Below, in pieces: positions 34,894-43,609 of a DNA stretch of 64,000 nt. The notes under the pieces were generated by a model. It did no database searches, was not told the origin of the DNA, and saw only the letters and a program-made list of their open reading frames with translations. Both the position numbers and the translations under genes were made by a program. Position 1 is the first letter of the stretch. Each line of letters begins with the position of its first letter. The DNA lies in the NCBI RefSeq assembly GCF_001921845.1, contig NZ_MSJM01000003.1, positions 62,001 to 126,000 on the forward strand, given 5' to 3'. This stretch comes from Streptococcus cuniculi. GTDB lineage: Bacteria; Bacillota; Bacilli; Lactobacillales; Streptococcaceae.

Positions 34894-34944
34894 TGACAAC
34901 GTGTCAACAAAATAGAGTTTATCATATAACAAACACCGTGTCAA
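34894..34944. promoter_or_regulatory. Pair of TetR-type operators
   Basis: TGACAACGTGTCA (34894-34906) and an imperfect copy with AACACCGTGTCAA (34932-34944). The second contains the OYE -35 (TTGACA on the minus strand, with TAAACT as -10 after 17 bases). Confidence 0.6.
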
Positions 34945-34951
34945 CTATATC

Positions 34952-34980
34952 TTTACATTTTTTATAAAAAAAGGTATAAT
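34952..34980 (+). promoter_or_regulatory. Promoter of the TetR gene
   Basis: TTTACA (34952-34957) and TATAAT (34975-34980), 17-base spacer. Confidence 0.7.
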
Positions 34981-35003
34981 TTGTGAAGGGAAGGAGATAA
35001 CGC

Positions 35004-35645
35004 ATGGGAAAACAACGAGCCCGCAATCCCAAAGAGATTGCCCAGCGCAAAGAAGCTATTTTGCAGGAAACCGAACGCATTTTCTTGGAACAGCGCTATG
35101 AAGACATCACCCTCGTCAGCATTGCCAAGGATTTGCAGATTTCAAGACCCTCGCTTTATAACTACTTTACCTCCAAGGAAGAGATTTTTTTGGCACTCCT
35201 TAAAGGCGAGTATCTACTGTGCCAAGCAAGTCTCAAACAGGCTGCGCAAGGACAGCTGACAACCGAAGCATTTATCAGCTTGTTGGTCACTAACATTTTC
35301 GACCGCCCGCTTTTTGTCAAATTGCTGTCGCTACATGCCGCGGCCATGGAAGAAAAATTAGGCTATGAACGCATGTACCAGTTCAAAACAGACACACAAG
35401 ACTTTTTTCATACTCTAGAAAGATGCATCCAAGAACAATTCCCCAAGACTTCTGAAGCAGCCTGCACCCAATTTATGATTCAATTTCACTTGCTGATGAC
35501 AACTGCCTACCAATATAGCTCAATTCCTGCCGACCAAGCAAAGGTCATGCAAGAACTCAACATCTTTGGGACTACTCCTCTCCTTGATCCTAGAGAATTT
35601 TATAAGCAGACCCTGTTACAACTCTGCCAATCCTTAGAAGCATAA
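35004..35645 (+). CDS. TetR/AcrR family regulator
   Basis: 213-residue regulator with an N-terminal TetR helix-turn-helix (about 15-60, ITLVSIAKDLQISRPSLYNYF abridged, TSKEEIF) and a helical ligand domain. It matches members annotated as TetR-family C-terminal domain TetR_C-type proteins of Firmicutes, with no clear ligand. GGGAAGGAG precedes the ATG. It is divergent from the OYE gene and probably controls it and itself. Confidence 0.9.
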   Translation: MGKQRARNPKEIAQRKEAILQETERIFLEQRYEDITLVSIAKDLQISRPSLYNYFTSKEEIFLALLKGEYLLCQASLKQAAQGQLTTEAFISLLVTNIFDRPLFVKLLSLHAAAMEEKLGYERMYQFKTDTQDFFHTLERCIQEQFPKTSEAACTQFMIQFHLLMTTAYQYSSIPADQAKVMQELNIFGTTPLLDPREFYKQTLLQLCQSLEA

Positions 35646-35648
35646 ACG

Positions 35649-35672
35649 AAAAATGCCTTTTGGGGCATTTTT
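35649..35672 (+). terminator. Terminator of the TetR gene
   Basis: AAAATGCC / GGGCATTTTT stem right after the stop. Confidence 0.8.
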
Positions 35673-35692
35673 ATAATTTTTCCGAAAAACAC

Positions 35693-35723
35693 TTGACATT
35701 GCCGTAACGTTAATTTGTATAAT
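35693..35723 (+). promoter_or_regulatory. MerR-type promoter with 19-base spacer
   Basis: TTGACA (35693-35698) and TATAAT (35718-35723) separated by 19 bases that contain the dyad TAACGTTA. The long spacer is the hallmark of promoters activated by MerR-type proteins. Confidence 0.8.
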
Positions 35724-35795
35724 GGGAGTGTGAGTGAGAAAGGAGCGTCGTTCTCATTCCTTCTCTTGCAAGATGATGAAAAAAGGAAGACAAAC

Positions 35796-36563
35796 ATGCT
35801 TTATTCGATTCGCCAATTGGCAAACCTATCCGGTGTCAGCACCCGCACCCTGCGCTATTACGAAGAGGTGGGATTACTCCTACCAGCCCATAAAAATGAC
35901 AGTGGCTACCGCTTCTATGGTGAGCAGGAAGTAGACACCCTTCAACAGATTCTCTTTTACAAGGAGCGGGGATTTGAGCTCAAGCAAATCAAGGAACTCC
36001 TAAGCCAGACAAACCTTGATACACTGACCCGCTTAGAAGAGCATTTGGCGGACCTACACGCCAAAAAGGAAAAAATCGAAACCATGATTGAAAACCTGAC
36101 GCGTACGATTCAAGCACAGAAAGGACACATTACCATGACAACAGAAGAAAAATTCCAAGCCTTTAAGGAAACACTCATTCAGGAAAACGAAGCAACATAC
36201 GGAAAAGAAGTCCGTGAAAAATATGGAGATGAAACAATGAACCAAGCCAATCAACATTTTGCCAATATGAGCGAGGAAAGCTACCAAGACTGGCAAGCCT
36301 TGGATCAAAGGATTAAAACCTTGCTTCATCAAGCAGTGACAGAAAACTGGCAACCAACAGACGATAAGAGCAAAGAAATCGTCCAACTCCACAAAGACTG
36401 GCTCCAAATCGTAGATAAGCACTATGCTGTCGAAAAACACATCGGCATCGCCCAGCTCTACACGGCTGACGAGCGCTTTACCGCAACCTATGATGAAAAG
36501 ATTGATGGTTGCGCAGCCTTTCTAACCGCAAGCATTGAGCACTGGGCGGGTTTGATTGACTAA
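35796..36563 (+). CDS. MerR family regulator with TipAS effector domain
   Basis: 255-residue MerR regulator. The N-terminal winged helix (1-75: SIRQLANLSGVSTRTLRYYEEVGLL abridged to its key residues) is followed by a coiled coil (about 78-110) and a C-terminal TipAS-like ligand domain (about 125-255) with the pattern of short helices ending in AAFLTASIEHW. TipAS domains bind thiopeptide antibiotics covalently in Streptomyces; in streptococci they may respond to similar compounds, which is inference. The ATG at 35796 has an AGGAAG site. It has a 19-base-spacer promoter of its own and no target gene behind it, suggesting autoregulation. Confidence 0.9.
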   Translation: MLYSIRQLANLSGVSTRTLRYYEEVGLLLPAHKNDSGYRFYGEQEVDTLQQILFYKERGFELKQIKELLSQTNLDTLTRLEEHLADLHAKKEKIETMIENLTRTIQAQKGHITMTTEEKFQAFKETLIQENEATYGKEVREKYGDETMNQANQHFANMSEESYQDWQALDQRIKTLLHQAVTENWQPTDDKSKEIVQLHKDWLQIVDKHYAVEKHIGIAQLYTADERFTATYDEKIDGCAAFLTASIEHWAGLID

Positions 36564-36812
36564 TCAACTCATCCGTTTATGCAATGGCATGCTTAGCGCA
36601 TCAAAAATCAATGTTTCGATGCCAAGGAAAGGCCTTCCTCAACGAGAAATCCTAATCACAGAGCGGAGAAAACATTTTCTCAGGTGAAAAATTCAAGTCT
36701 CCGAGCTGAGAGTTCAATTTTTCAGCGAAAAATGCCAGATTCTGACTTGAGAAGACAATTTTTCAAGAAAAAAACCAGCAAAAGACTGGCCGGTTGCTAT
36801 ATGAGAATAGCT
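36564..36812. other. Gap with an imperfect inverted repeat, no gene
   Basis: At 36685-36724 the sequence TGAAAAATTCAAGTCTC pairs with GAGAGTTCAATTTTTCA with two mismatches. Similar AATTTTTCA words recur to 36770. I see no coding frame. Confidence 0.5.
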
Positions 36813-36854
36813 AAAAAGAGTGCCGACGGCAAATAAAACCGTCCCACTCTTTTT
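36813..36854. terminator. Bidirectional terminator
   Basis: AAAAAGAGTG...GACGG / CCGTC...CACTCTTTTT long stem between the MerR gene and the convergent kinase gene. Confidence 0.85.
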
Positions 36855-36884
36855 CCTTGTTCAAAATAGACTGTTCCTTGTTCT

Positions 36885-37523
36885 TCAATCTGAGAAATAA
36901 GTATTTCTTTCTATTACAAACTGGTTCTGTGATTGGTTAATAAGAATATCCGCTTGGGCTTGATACGCCTCATAGTAAGCACGATACTGGTCTCGTCGTT
37001 CTTTCTCCATCGCTTTAACAAAGTCTTGACTACGATTACGGTGAGCAACATCTCTCGTAAGTCTTCTTGCTAGGGATGTTGCTTCGTCCGTATAGAGGCA
37101 AATTCTCACATCAAACAAGGCAGAGGGTAAAAATGCAACAGACATCCCTTCCACAATGAGAATTGGCTTTTCTCCTGACAAACGCTTGCTCTGTTGCCAG
37201 TCTCTTTCAATCGTCAAAATATCCAAACCTGCTTGCAGAGCTTTGATATCACGCTCTAAACTCCCCAATTCATGAGCAAGAGGCATACAGGCTGTCACTT
37301 TTTGATCTAGAAAACTCCGAGGCGCAACCAAATCACGTACCGAACCATCTAGGACATAGACATCCGTCTCTAACAGATTGGCCCTATTTTTGCCAATCAA
37401 GGTCCAAAGTTCCTGCGCAAGCACGCTTTTCCCTGAACCTCCATGGCCATAAATCCCAAGAGTTTGTAGATTTCCCTTATCCATTTCCTGGTAGAGGGAG
37501 TTTAGAAAGATTTCTTTTTCCAT
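36885..37523 (-). CDS. P-loop kinase of the uridine kinase/phosphoribulokinase family
   Basis: 212-residue P-loop protein. Walker A is GHGGSGKS (about 26-33), the Walker B-like ILIVEGMSV near 125, and a LID-like LARRLTRDVAHRNR near 157. This fits the uridine kinase or nucleoside-phosphate kinase superfamily, but it lacks the typical Udk signature and differs from the true udk at 60338. Substrate unknown. It follows tgt by two bases and probably shares its transcript. Confidence 0.75.
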   Translation of the reverse strand: MEKEIFLNSLYQEMDKGNLQTLGIYGHGGSGKSVLAQELWTLIGKNRANLLETDVYVLDGSVRDLVAPRSFLDQKVTACMPLAHELGSLERDIKALQAGLDILTIERDWQQSKRLSGEKPILIVEGMSVAFLPSALFDVRICLYTDEATSLARRLTRDVAHRNRSQDFVKAMEKERRDQYRAYYEAYQAQADILINQSQNQFVIERNTYFSD

Positions 37524-37525
37524 GA

Positions 37526-38668
<1,143 letters not shown>

Positions 38669-38898
38669 CTACCTCCCACTAGGAAAAACAGTCCTAGGTT
38701 ATTTGTCTTGACGAAAGGATTTCTCTTATAACCAGTTCGTCTCTCGTCTTATCTAGTACGAAATAAAAACTGAAAGACGATTATGCTCTATAAAATAAAG
38801 CATTTCTGCAAAAAGAAACCGTGCAAGCCTCTCTAGTCTATCAAAAAAAGGCTGGCTTGTCACCTCATATTATGCTACACTATAGGAAGGAGGTTTTT

Positions 38899-39741
38899 AT
38901 GTTTTCAATTCAACAAATTCGTGCTAAAGCACGCCAAAAACTTGCAGAAACGCCAGGGGCTTATCTGATTGCCCTCATTCCCGTTATTATCGGTGTCGTG
39001 ATTCAAACGATGAATTACGCACAATCCAATACCCTAGCTCTTCAGCTATTGAATAGCCCTACCCCCGCATCTTACCTTGTCAACTCAACAGCCTTTCCGA
39101 TTGTCTATGGAATCTTGGCTGATTTAATGGGCTTATCCATCTCGTTGGCTCTTTTCCAAGTGATTTATCACTACCGCGACAGTGTCAGCTTCAAAGACGC
39201 TTTTACTATGTTTAACCACGGACGTTTTGGTAGTATCTTGGCTACCTACTTGTTAAAGACACTTTTTCTCTTCCTCTGGGGCTTGATTGCAATGATTGGA
39301 TTTTCCATCATGGTTGGTGGTGTTATGATGAGCGCTATAGCAACCCTTCTGAATCAAGCAACCGAAGATATTATGGTTGTAGCAGGTGTCATGATTCTTG
39401 TCGGACTCCTCATTGGAATCGCAGGAGTCGCTCTCTTTCTTCCACAATTCTATGCTTACTTCCTCGTAGAACCACTTCTATTTGAACAGTTGGCACAGGA
39501 TACTTATACTGGACCATTTGCGGTCATTAAAGAAAGCCGCCGCTTGATGAAAGGCTATAAAATGAAAGGGTTCGTCTTAAGCCTGTCCTTTATTGGCTGG
39601 GCCATCCTTACAGCCCTCACCTTTGGCATTGTCGGAATCTACATGATACCTTACTACCGTACTAGCCACATCTACTTCTACCAAGCAGTCCTTGAAGACC
39701 GCGCTATGAAAGAAAACTTTTTTAAAGGTGTGATACCATAA
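38899..39741 (+). CDS. DUF975 family membrane protein
   Basis: 280-residue integral membrane protein of the DUF975 family, which is common in Firmicutes and of unknown function. The start FSIQQIRAKARQKL is the family signature; about five or six membrane segments follow (near 22-42, 75-100, 115-150, 170-200 and 225-255). The GYKMKGFVLSLSFIGW segment is typical of the C-terminal half. The ATG at 38899 has an AGGAGG site. It is divergent from tgt. Confidence 0.87.
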   Translation: MFSIQQIRAKARQKLAETPGAYLIALIPVIIGVVIQTMNYAQSNTLALQLLNSPTPASYLVNSTAFPIVYGILADLMGLSISLALFQVIYHYRDSVSFKDAFTMFNHGRFGSILATYLLKTLFLFLWGLIAMIGFSIMVGGVMMSAIATLLNQATEDIMVVAGVMILVGLLIGIAGVALFLPQFYAYFLVEPLLFEQLAQDTYTGPFAVIKESRRLMKGYKMKGFVLSLSFIGWAILTALTFGIVGIYMIPYYRTSHIYFYQAVLEDRAMKENFFKGVIP

Positions 39742-39747
39742 TAGACT

Positions 39748-39779
39748 AAAAACGTATGAAAATTTTTTCATACGTTTTT
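39748..39779. terminator. Bidirectional terminator after the DUF975 gene
   Basis: AAAAACGTATGAAAA / TTTTCATACGTTTTT stem. Confidence 0.85.
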
Positions 39780-39822
39780 ATATTCGTATTCTTTCAATAA
39801 AACATCTCTCACACAAGGAGCC

Positions 39823-40857
39823 TCACTCCACCATAGGCGATTTCAAATACACATCGACCATTTTCTCCGTTGCTTGAATGGAGTCGATATGGGTACGCTC
39901 GTAGGAGTGACTGGATTCGATCCCTGCTCCGAGCAGGGCATGCTTGACATCTGCTCCTGCGTGCATGGCAGCTGAAGCATCCGAGCCATAATAAGGATAG
40001 ATGTCTAGTTTGTAGGGAATGGCATGCTCTTCCGCAAGGGCAACCAGATGCTGGCGCAACTCGTAATGGTAAGGCCCTGAAGCATCTTTGACACAGATAG
40101 AGACGGTGTACTCATCGGTCTGCTGGTCATCTCCCATAGCGCCCATATCAACTGCCAAGTATTCCACTACCTCTTGAGGCAAGCTAGAATTAGCCCCATA
40201 GCCGATTTCTTCGTTATTTGAAAAATAAAAATGAGTTGTATAAGGTAGGACAACGCCTTCTTCCTTGTAGACCTTGAGCAGGTTCATCAAAATGGCTGCC
40301 GATACCTTATCATCCAAGTGACGGCTCTTGACAAAACCACTTTCGGTGATGACGGTCCGCGGATCAAAGGAAATAAAATCTCCTACCTCAATCCCCAAGG
40401 CGCGTGTTTCGTCGGCAGAAGTCACCTTTTCATCGAGGCGAATTTCCATGTTGGTCTGATTGCGCTCTGCCGTTTTGGCATCAGCATAGACATGGACAGA
40501 CGTCTGATGCATGAGAATGGTCCCCGTGTAGGTCTTGCCATTTTTAGCGACATGGATTAGACAATTTTCCCCTTCAATCGAAGGATAGCCAAAGCCACCG
40601 ATGAGATCCATCTTCAAGCGACCGTCTGGCTTAATGGCCCGCACCATCGCTCCCAAGGTATCCAAATGCGCTGTCACCACCCGATGTTTGCTTTCATCTG
40701 CTCCTGCGACACTAACCATGACGCCACCTTTTGCCGTTTTCACCGCTTGGTAGCCAAAACCTGCCATTTCAGACTGGATATAGTCCATCATCGCTGTTGT
40801 ATAGCCTGTTGGGGATGGGGTATTGGTTAACCTTACAAGATAATCAATTGTATTCAT
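39823..40857 (-). CDS. M42 family metallopeptidase
   Basis: 344-residue cytosolic dinuclear zinc aminopeptidase of family M42 (glutamyl-aminopeptidase/endoglucanase-like). Zinc ligands appear in TAHLDTLGAMV (His, with the Asp after it), RHLDDKVS (bridging Asp), NNEEIGYGAN (Glu-Glu), VDMGAMGDD and SSHSYERTH (His). It probably trims peptides that enter by oligopeptide transport. AAGGAG precedes the ATG. Divergent from birA with an 80-base gap. Confidence 0.9.
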   Translation of the reverse strand: MNTIDYLVRLTNTPSPTGYTTAMMDYIQSEMAGFGYQAVKTAKGGVMVSVAGADESKHRVVTAHLDTLGAMVRAIKPDGRLKMDLIGGFGYPSIEGENCLIHVAKNGKTYTGTILMHQTSVHVYADAKTAERNQTNMEIRLDEKVTSADETRALGIEVGDFISFDPRTVITESGFVKSRHLDDKVSAAILMNLLKVYKEEGVVLPYTTHFYFSNNEEIGYGANSSLPQEVVEYLAVDMGAMGDDQQTDEYTVSICVKDASGPYHYELRQHLVALAEEHAIPYKLDIYPYYGSDASAAMHAGADVKHALLGAGIESSHSYERTHIDSIQATEKMVDVYLKSPMVE

Positions 40858-40922
40858 TTACTGCTCCTTTTGCTTTGTATCCTTTTTACTTTCTTTATTA
40901 TACCATGCTTGCCAACATTTTT

Positions 40923-40931
40923 TGATATAAT
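40923..40931 (+). promoter_or_regulatory. Extended -10 promoter abutting birA
   Basis: TGATATAAT with six bases between the hexamer and the ATG; no Shine-Dalgarno. Same geometry as at lafB. Confidence 0.6.
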
Positions 40932-40937
40932 AACAAT

Positions 40938-41915
40938 ATGAAAACCTACGAAAAAATTTATACGATTCTATTAAAGGCGACAGACTACGTTAGTGGGGAA
41001 GAATTGGCCCAGGAACTCGGCATCTCAAGAACCTCTGTCTGGAAAGGCATTCAGCAATTAGAAAAGCAAGGTCTTGTTATCAAAGCAGGACCCAATCGTG
41101 GCTATCGTTTGGAACAGGGCGACCTGTTGCTTGCTGAAGAGATTGAACAAGCACTGAACATCCCTGTTCATTTAAACAAAGACAGCGCCTCGACCCAGCT
41201 GGATGCCAAACGTGGCATTGATCGACAAGATGACAGTCCTGCCCTCTACCTAGCACCTTCTCAAACCAAGGCTCAGGGGCGGTTTGGCAGAGCCTTTTTT
41301 GCAGCTGAAACAGGGGGGATTTACATGACCCTGCGTTTGCGCCCCGAAGCTAGCTTTCAAGACTTGAAACCCTATACTCTCCTTGTTGCGGCAGCCATTG
41401 TCAAAGCGATTAACCAACTGACTGGTATTGCTGTCGAGATTAAATGGGTCAACGACATCTACCTCAATGGCAAGAAAATCGCGGGTATTTTAACCGAAGC
41501 TGTCTCTTCTATTGAAGCTCAAGTGGTGACCGACATGATGATTGGGGTGGGACTGAATTTTCACCTGCCTGATTTACCCGCAGAGCTAAAGCAAACCGCA
41601 ACCAGCCTTTTTACAGAAAGACCTCCTATCACGCGCAGTCAGTTGATTACAGAAATTTGGCGCATCTTTTTCACCACCAGTGAAGAAGAGTTGCTGGCCT
41701 TATACAAAGAAAAATCACTTGTCCTAGGAAAACAAGTGACCTTTTCACAACAACACCAGCACTATTGCGGAGTAGCTTGCGCTATTACCGATAGCGGAGC
41801 CTTACAAGTCAAACTAGAAGACGGCTCGCTAAAAACCCTCTCCAGTGGGGAAATCAGTCTTTCTTCTTGGTCAGATGCTCCAAGACCTGAATCACCTTGC
41901 TCACCCGATAACTAA
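40938..41915 (+). CDS. birA: Biotin-protein ligase and biotin operon repressor
   Basis: 325-residue bifunctional BirA. The N-terminal helix-turn-helix (about 1-60, VSGEELAQELGISRTSVWKGI abridged) binds DNA; the ligase domain (about 80-260) has the biotinyl-AMP loop QGRFGRAF in place of the more usual GRGRRGR, KWVNDIYL and KIAGILTE; the C-terminal SH3-like domain (about 265-315) follows. It biotinylates carrier proteins and senses biotin. The first codon has no Shine-Dalgarno and lies six bases after a TATAAT, so the mRNA is probably leaderless. The 3' end overlaps the convergent DUF3272 gene by 62 bases. Confidence 0.94.
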   Translation: MKTYEKIYTILLKATDYVSGEELAQELGISRTSVWKGIQQLEKQGLVIKAGPNRGYRLEQGDLLLAEEIEQALNIPVHLNKDSASTQLDAKRGIDRQDDSPALYLAPSQTKAQGRFGRAFFAAETGGIYMTLRLRPEASFQDLKPYTLLVAAAIVKAINQLTGIAVEIKWVNDIYLNGKKIAGILTEAVSSIEAQVVTDMMIGVGLNFHLPDLPAELKQTATSLFTERPPITRSQLITEIWRIFFTTSEEELLALYKEKSLVLGKQVTFSQQHQHYCGVACAITDSGALQVKLEDGSLKTLSSGEISLSSWSDAPRPESPCSPDN

Positions 41916-42048
41916 ACCGAAGATTCCGTAAGACAAAGATTCCATAAATGGTCGCCCAAAAATATTCACGCGCAAAAAGCGCCTCATTCATCCAGTAGGT
42001 CGCAAGGGCTGTGGTAATGGCAAGAAAGATAAATTGTGTGACTCTCAT
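41854..42048 (-). CDS. DUF3272 small membrane protein
   Basis: 64-residue protein with two hydrophobic stretches (about 5-20 and 28-45), the segment MNEALFAREYFWATIYGIF, and a basic C-terminal part. It fits the streptococcal DUF3272 family of unknown function. No Shine-Dalgarno is present; a TGA-TATACT extended -10 ends six bases before the ATG. It converges on birA and overlaps its 3' end by 62 bases. Confidence 0.75.
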   Translation of the reverse strand: MRVTQFIFLAITTALATYWMNEALFAREYFWATIYGIFVLRNLRFSYRVSKVIQVLEHLTKKKD

Positions 42049-42054
42049 ATTTCT

Positions 42055-42063
42055 AGTATATCA
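42055..42063 (-). promoter_or_regulatory. Extended -10 promoter abutting the DUF3272 gene
   Basis: TGATATACT on the minus strand, six bases before the ATG. Same arrangement as lafB and birA. Confidence 0.55.
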
Positions 42064-42090
42064 AAAAATCAGCTCCAAGGCTGATTTTTT
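42063..42090 (-). terminator. Terminator after mgtC
   Basis: AAAAAATCAGC / GCTGATTTTTT stem, 23 bases after the mgtC stop. Confidence 0.85.
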
Positions 42091-42112
42091 GTGCTGTTGC
42101 TATGAAACTTCA

Positions 42113-42790
42113 CTATTCAACAACAGAGATAAGACGAACCTTCAAAATATTGGAACGAATGGCTAATTCTTCAATAATCTCTACTAAAGAAACTTCTTTG
42201 GGAAGTTGCAAGGTAAAAATATTGCGATAAATCTTCCGACCGTCTACATTTTGGACATCAAACAATACATTGTTTAACTCAATATGATGTTCTGCAAAAA
42301 ATTCTGTTAAAAATTCTTTTGTCTCCTGACGATGGATAAAATGAACTTCCAGTCGCTTGATTTCAGGAGAAGGTACAATATAGCTGACAATCATCAGCGA
42401 AAATAGAACTGCTAGAAAAGCAAGCAAGGCAATGCTATAATATCCCATTCCTAATGCGATCCCAATTCCTGCAACTGTCCAAAGTGAAGCCGCTGTCGTC
42501 AAACCAGCGACCCTATGCTTTGTCACTACAATTGTTCCCGCTCCTAAAAAACCAATTCCACTTACAATTGGCGCTAAAAGGCGCACTTGATCCACTTCTA
42601 TCAGCGGCTGACTCTGTATTTTCTCGTAAAACACCGCACTCTGAATCAAGGCAATAGTCGTAGCACCAATACACACAAGTAGATGGGTTCGAAGACCGGC
42701 TGGTCGACTCTTACGCTGCCGATCGTATCCAATAATTCCTGAAAATACGATTGCAAATACTAAACGAATGAATATATCCTGTATTGCCAC
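42113..42790 (-). CDS. MgtC/SapB family membrane protein
   Basis: 225-residue MgtC-type protein. About four or five N-terminal membrane segments (near 5-22, 34-52, 66-88, 95-112 and 115-135) with the family pattern GIIGYDRQRKSRPAGLRTHLLVC (abridged: an Arg-rich loop) and GIGFLGAGTIV, then a C-terminal ACT-like domain (about 145-222). MgtC proteins help growth in low magnesium by inhibiting ATP synthase in some pathogens. AAGGAGG precedes the ATG. Its promoter is not obvious; it may be read through from the unknown gene upstream. Confidence 0.9.
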   Translation of the reverse strand: MAIQDIFIRLVFAIVFSGIIGYDRQRKSRPAGLRTHLLVCIGATTIALIQSAVFYEKIQSQPLIEVDQVRLLAPIVSGIGFLGAGTIVVTKHRVAGLTTAASLWTVAGIGIALGMGYYSIALLAFLAVLFSLMIVSYIVPSPEIKRLEVHFIHRQETKEFLTEFFAEHHIELNNVLFDVQNVDGRKIYRNIFTLQLPKEVSLVEIIEELAIRSNILKVRLISVVE

Positions 42791-42821
42791 ATTGCCTCCT
42801 TTTCATTTATATCTTTACAAC

Positions 42822-43598
42822 TCAGCGCGCATAAATATTAAATTTTATACGTTGTTCTACTACTGTCTGATATCTATTTATATTGTATAAATTCTTAAGC
42901 TCTTCCATCATTGGATATTTCATTAAAGAATAAATAATAATGAATAATCTGGGAATAAATATTTGTTTGTTTTTCACAGCCAAATAATTTTTCCTGTACT
43001 CTTTATATGTCACCGCATCAATCGGATTCTCCTTATCAACACATTGTATCATATACCGTTCCGTAAAAAACAATACTTCTTCTAAATGGCTATGATTATA
43101 CAATAAATATCGTTTTAAAGTTTGTATCCACTCACTCCAACTACTCCCCATTGCAACTATCAGCTCACCTAATAACACTTGACTAGAAAGAGAAAACTCA
43201 ATTTCCTCTTGATTAGCCATATAAGCAAACTGAATCGCTGATAATATAGATAAAAACTCTGAATGATTCTGAAATTTATTCTTATAATGTTGATAATATA
43301 ACAAATCTATAGGATCATTATTTGATAATAGCTGTACTCCATCAAAAAGATTTTCTAACAATATGTTAACTTGACTAATTGTTAAGTCAAAGGAAAAGAG
43401 GGAGAGATACTGCAATGCCTCATGTCTATTTGGAATCTCTTTCCCCTCAAAAACATTTATTAGTCGCTGTTCCAACACGTCTACTGCAGAATCATTATCT
43501 GATATAAAACCTAGATGAATAAATTGAGAAATACATCGTTCAAGCATTAAATTTCTTTTAAAATTATCAAACAATCCTAATATATCTTGATTTATCAA
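42822..43598 (-). CDS. Unrecognised soluble protein at the end of the nucleoside operon
   Basis: 258-residue, mostly alpha-helical, acidic and Asn-rich protein with no signal peptide or membrane segment. I recognise no family. A YLSLFSFDLTISQVNILLENL stretch (abridged) and a C-terminal LFIIIYSLMKYPMMEELKNLYNI suggest a TPR-like or helical-repeat fold. The start is TTG at 43598 with AAGGAG five bases upstream. It follows the secreted-protein gene by 11 bases, with the ribosome site overlapping that stop, so the two are translated together. AT-rich compared with the core genes. Confidence 0.55.
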   Translation of the reverse strand: MINQDILGLFDNFKRNLMLERCISQFIHLGFISDNDSAVDVLEQRLINVFEGKEIPNRHEALQYLSLFSFDLTISQVNILLENLFDGVQLLSNNDPIDLLYYQHYKNKFQNHSEFLSILSAIQFAYMANQEEIEFSLSSQVLLGELIVAMGSSWSEWIQTLKRYLLYNHSHLEEVLFFTERYMIQCVDKENPIDAVTYKEYRKNYLAVKNKQIFIPRLFIIIYSLMKYPMMEELKNLYNINRYQTVVEQRIKFNIYAR

Positions 43599-43609
43599 CG
43601 ATTCTCTCC

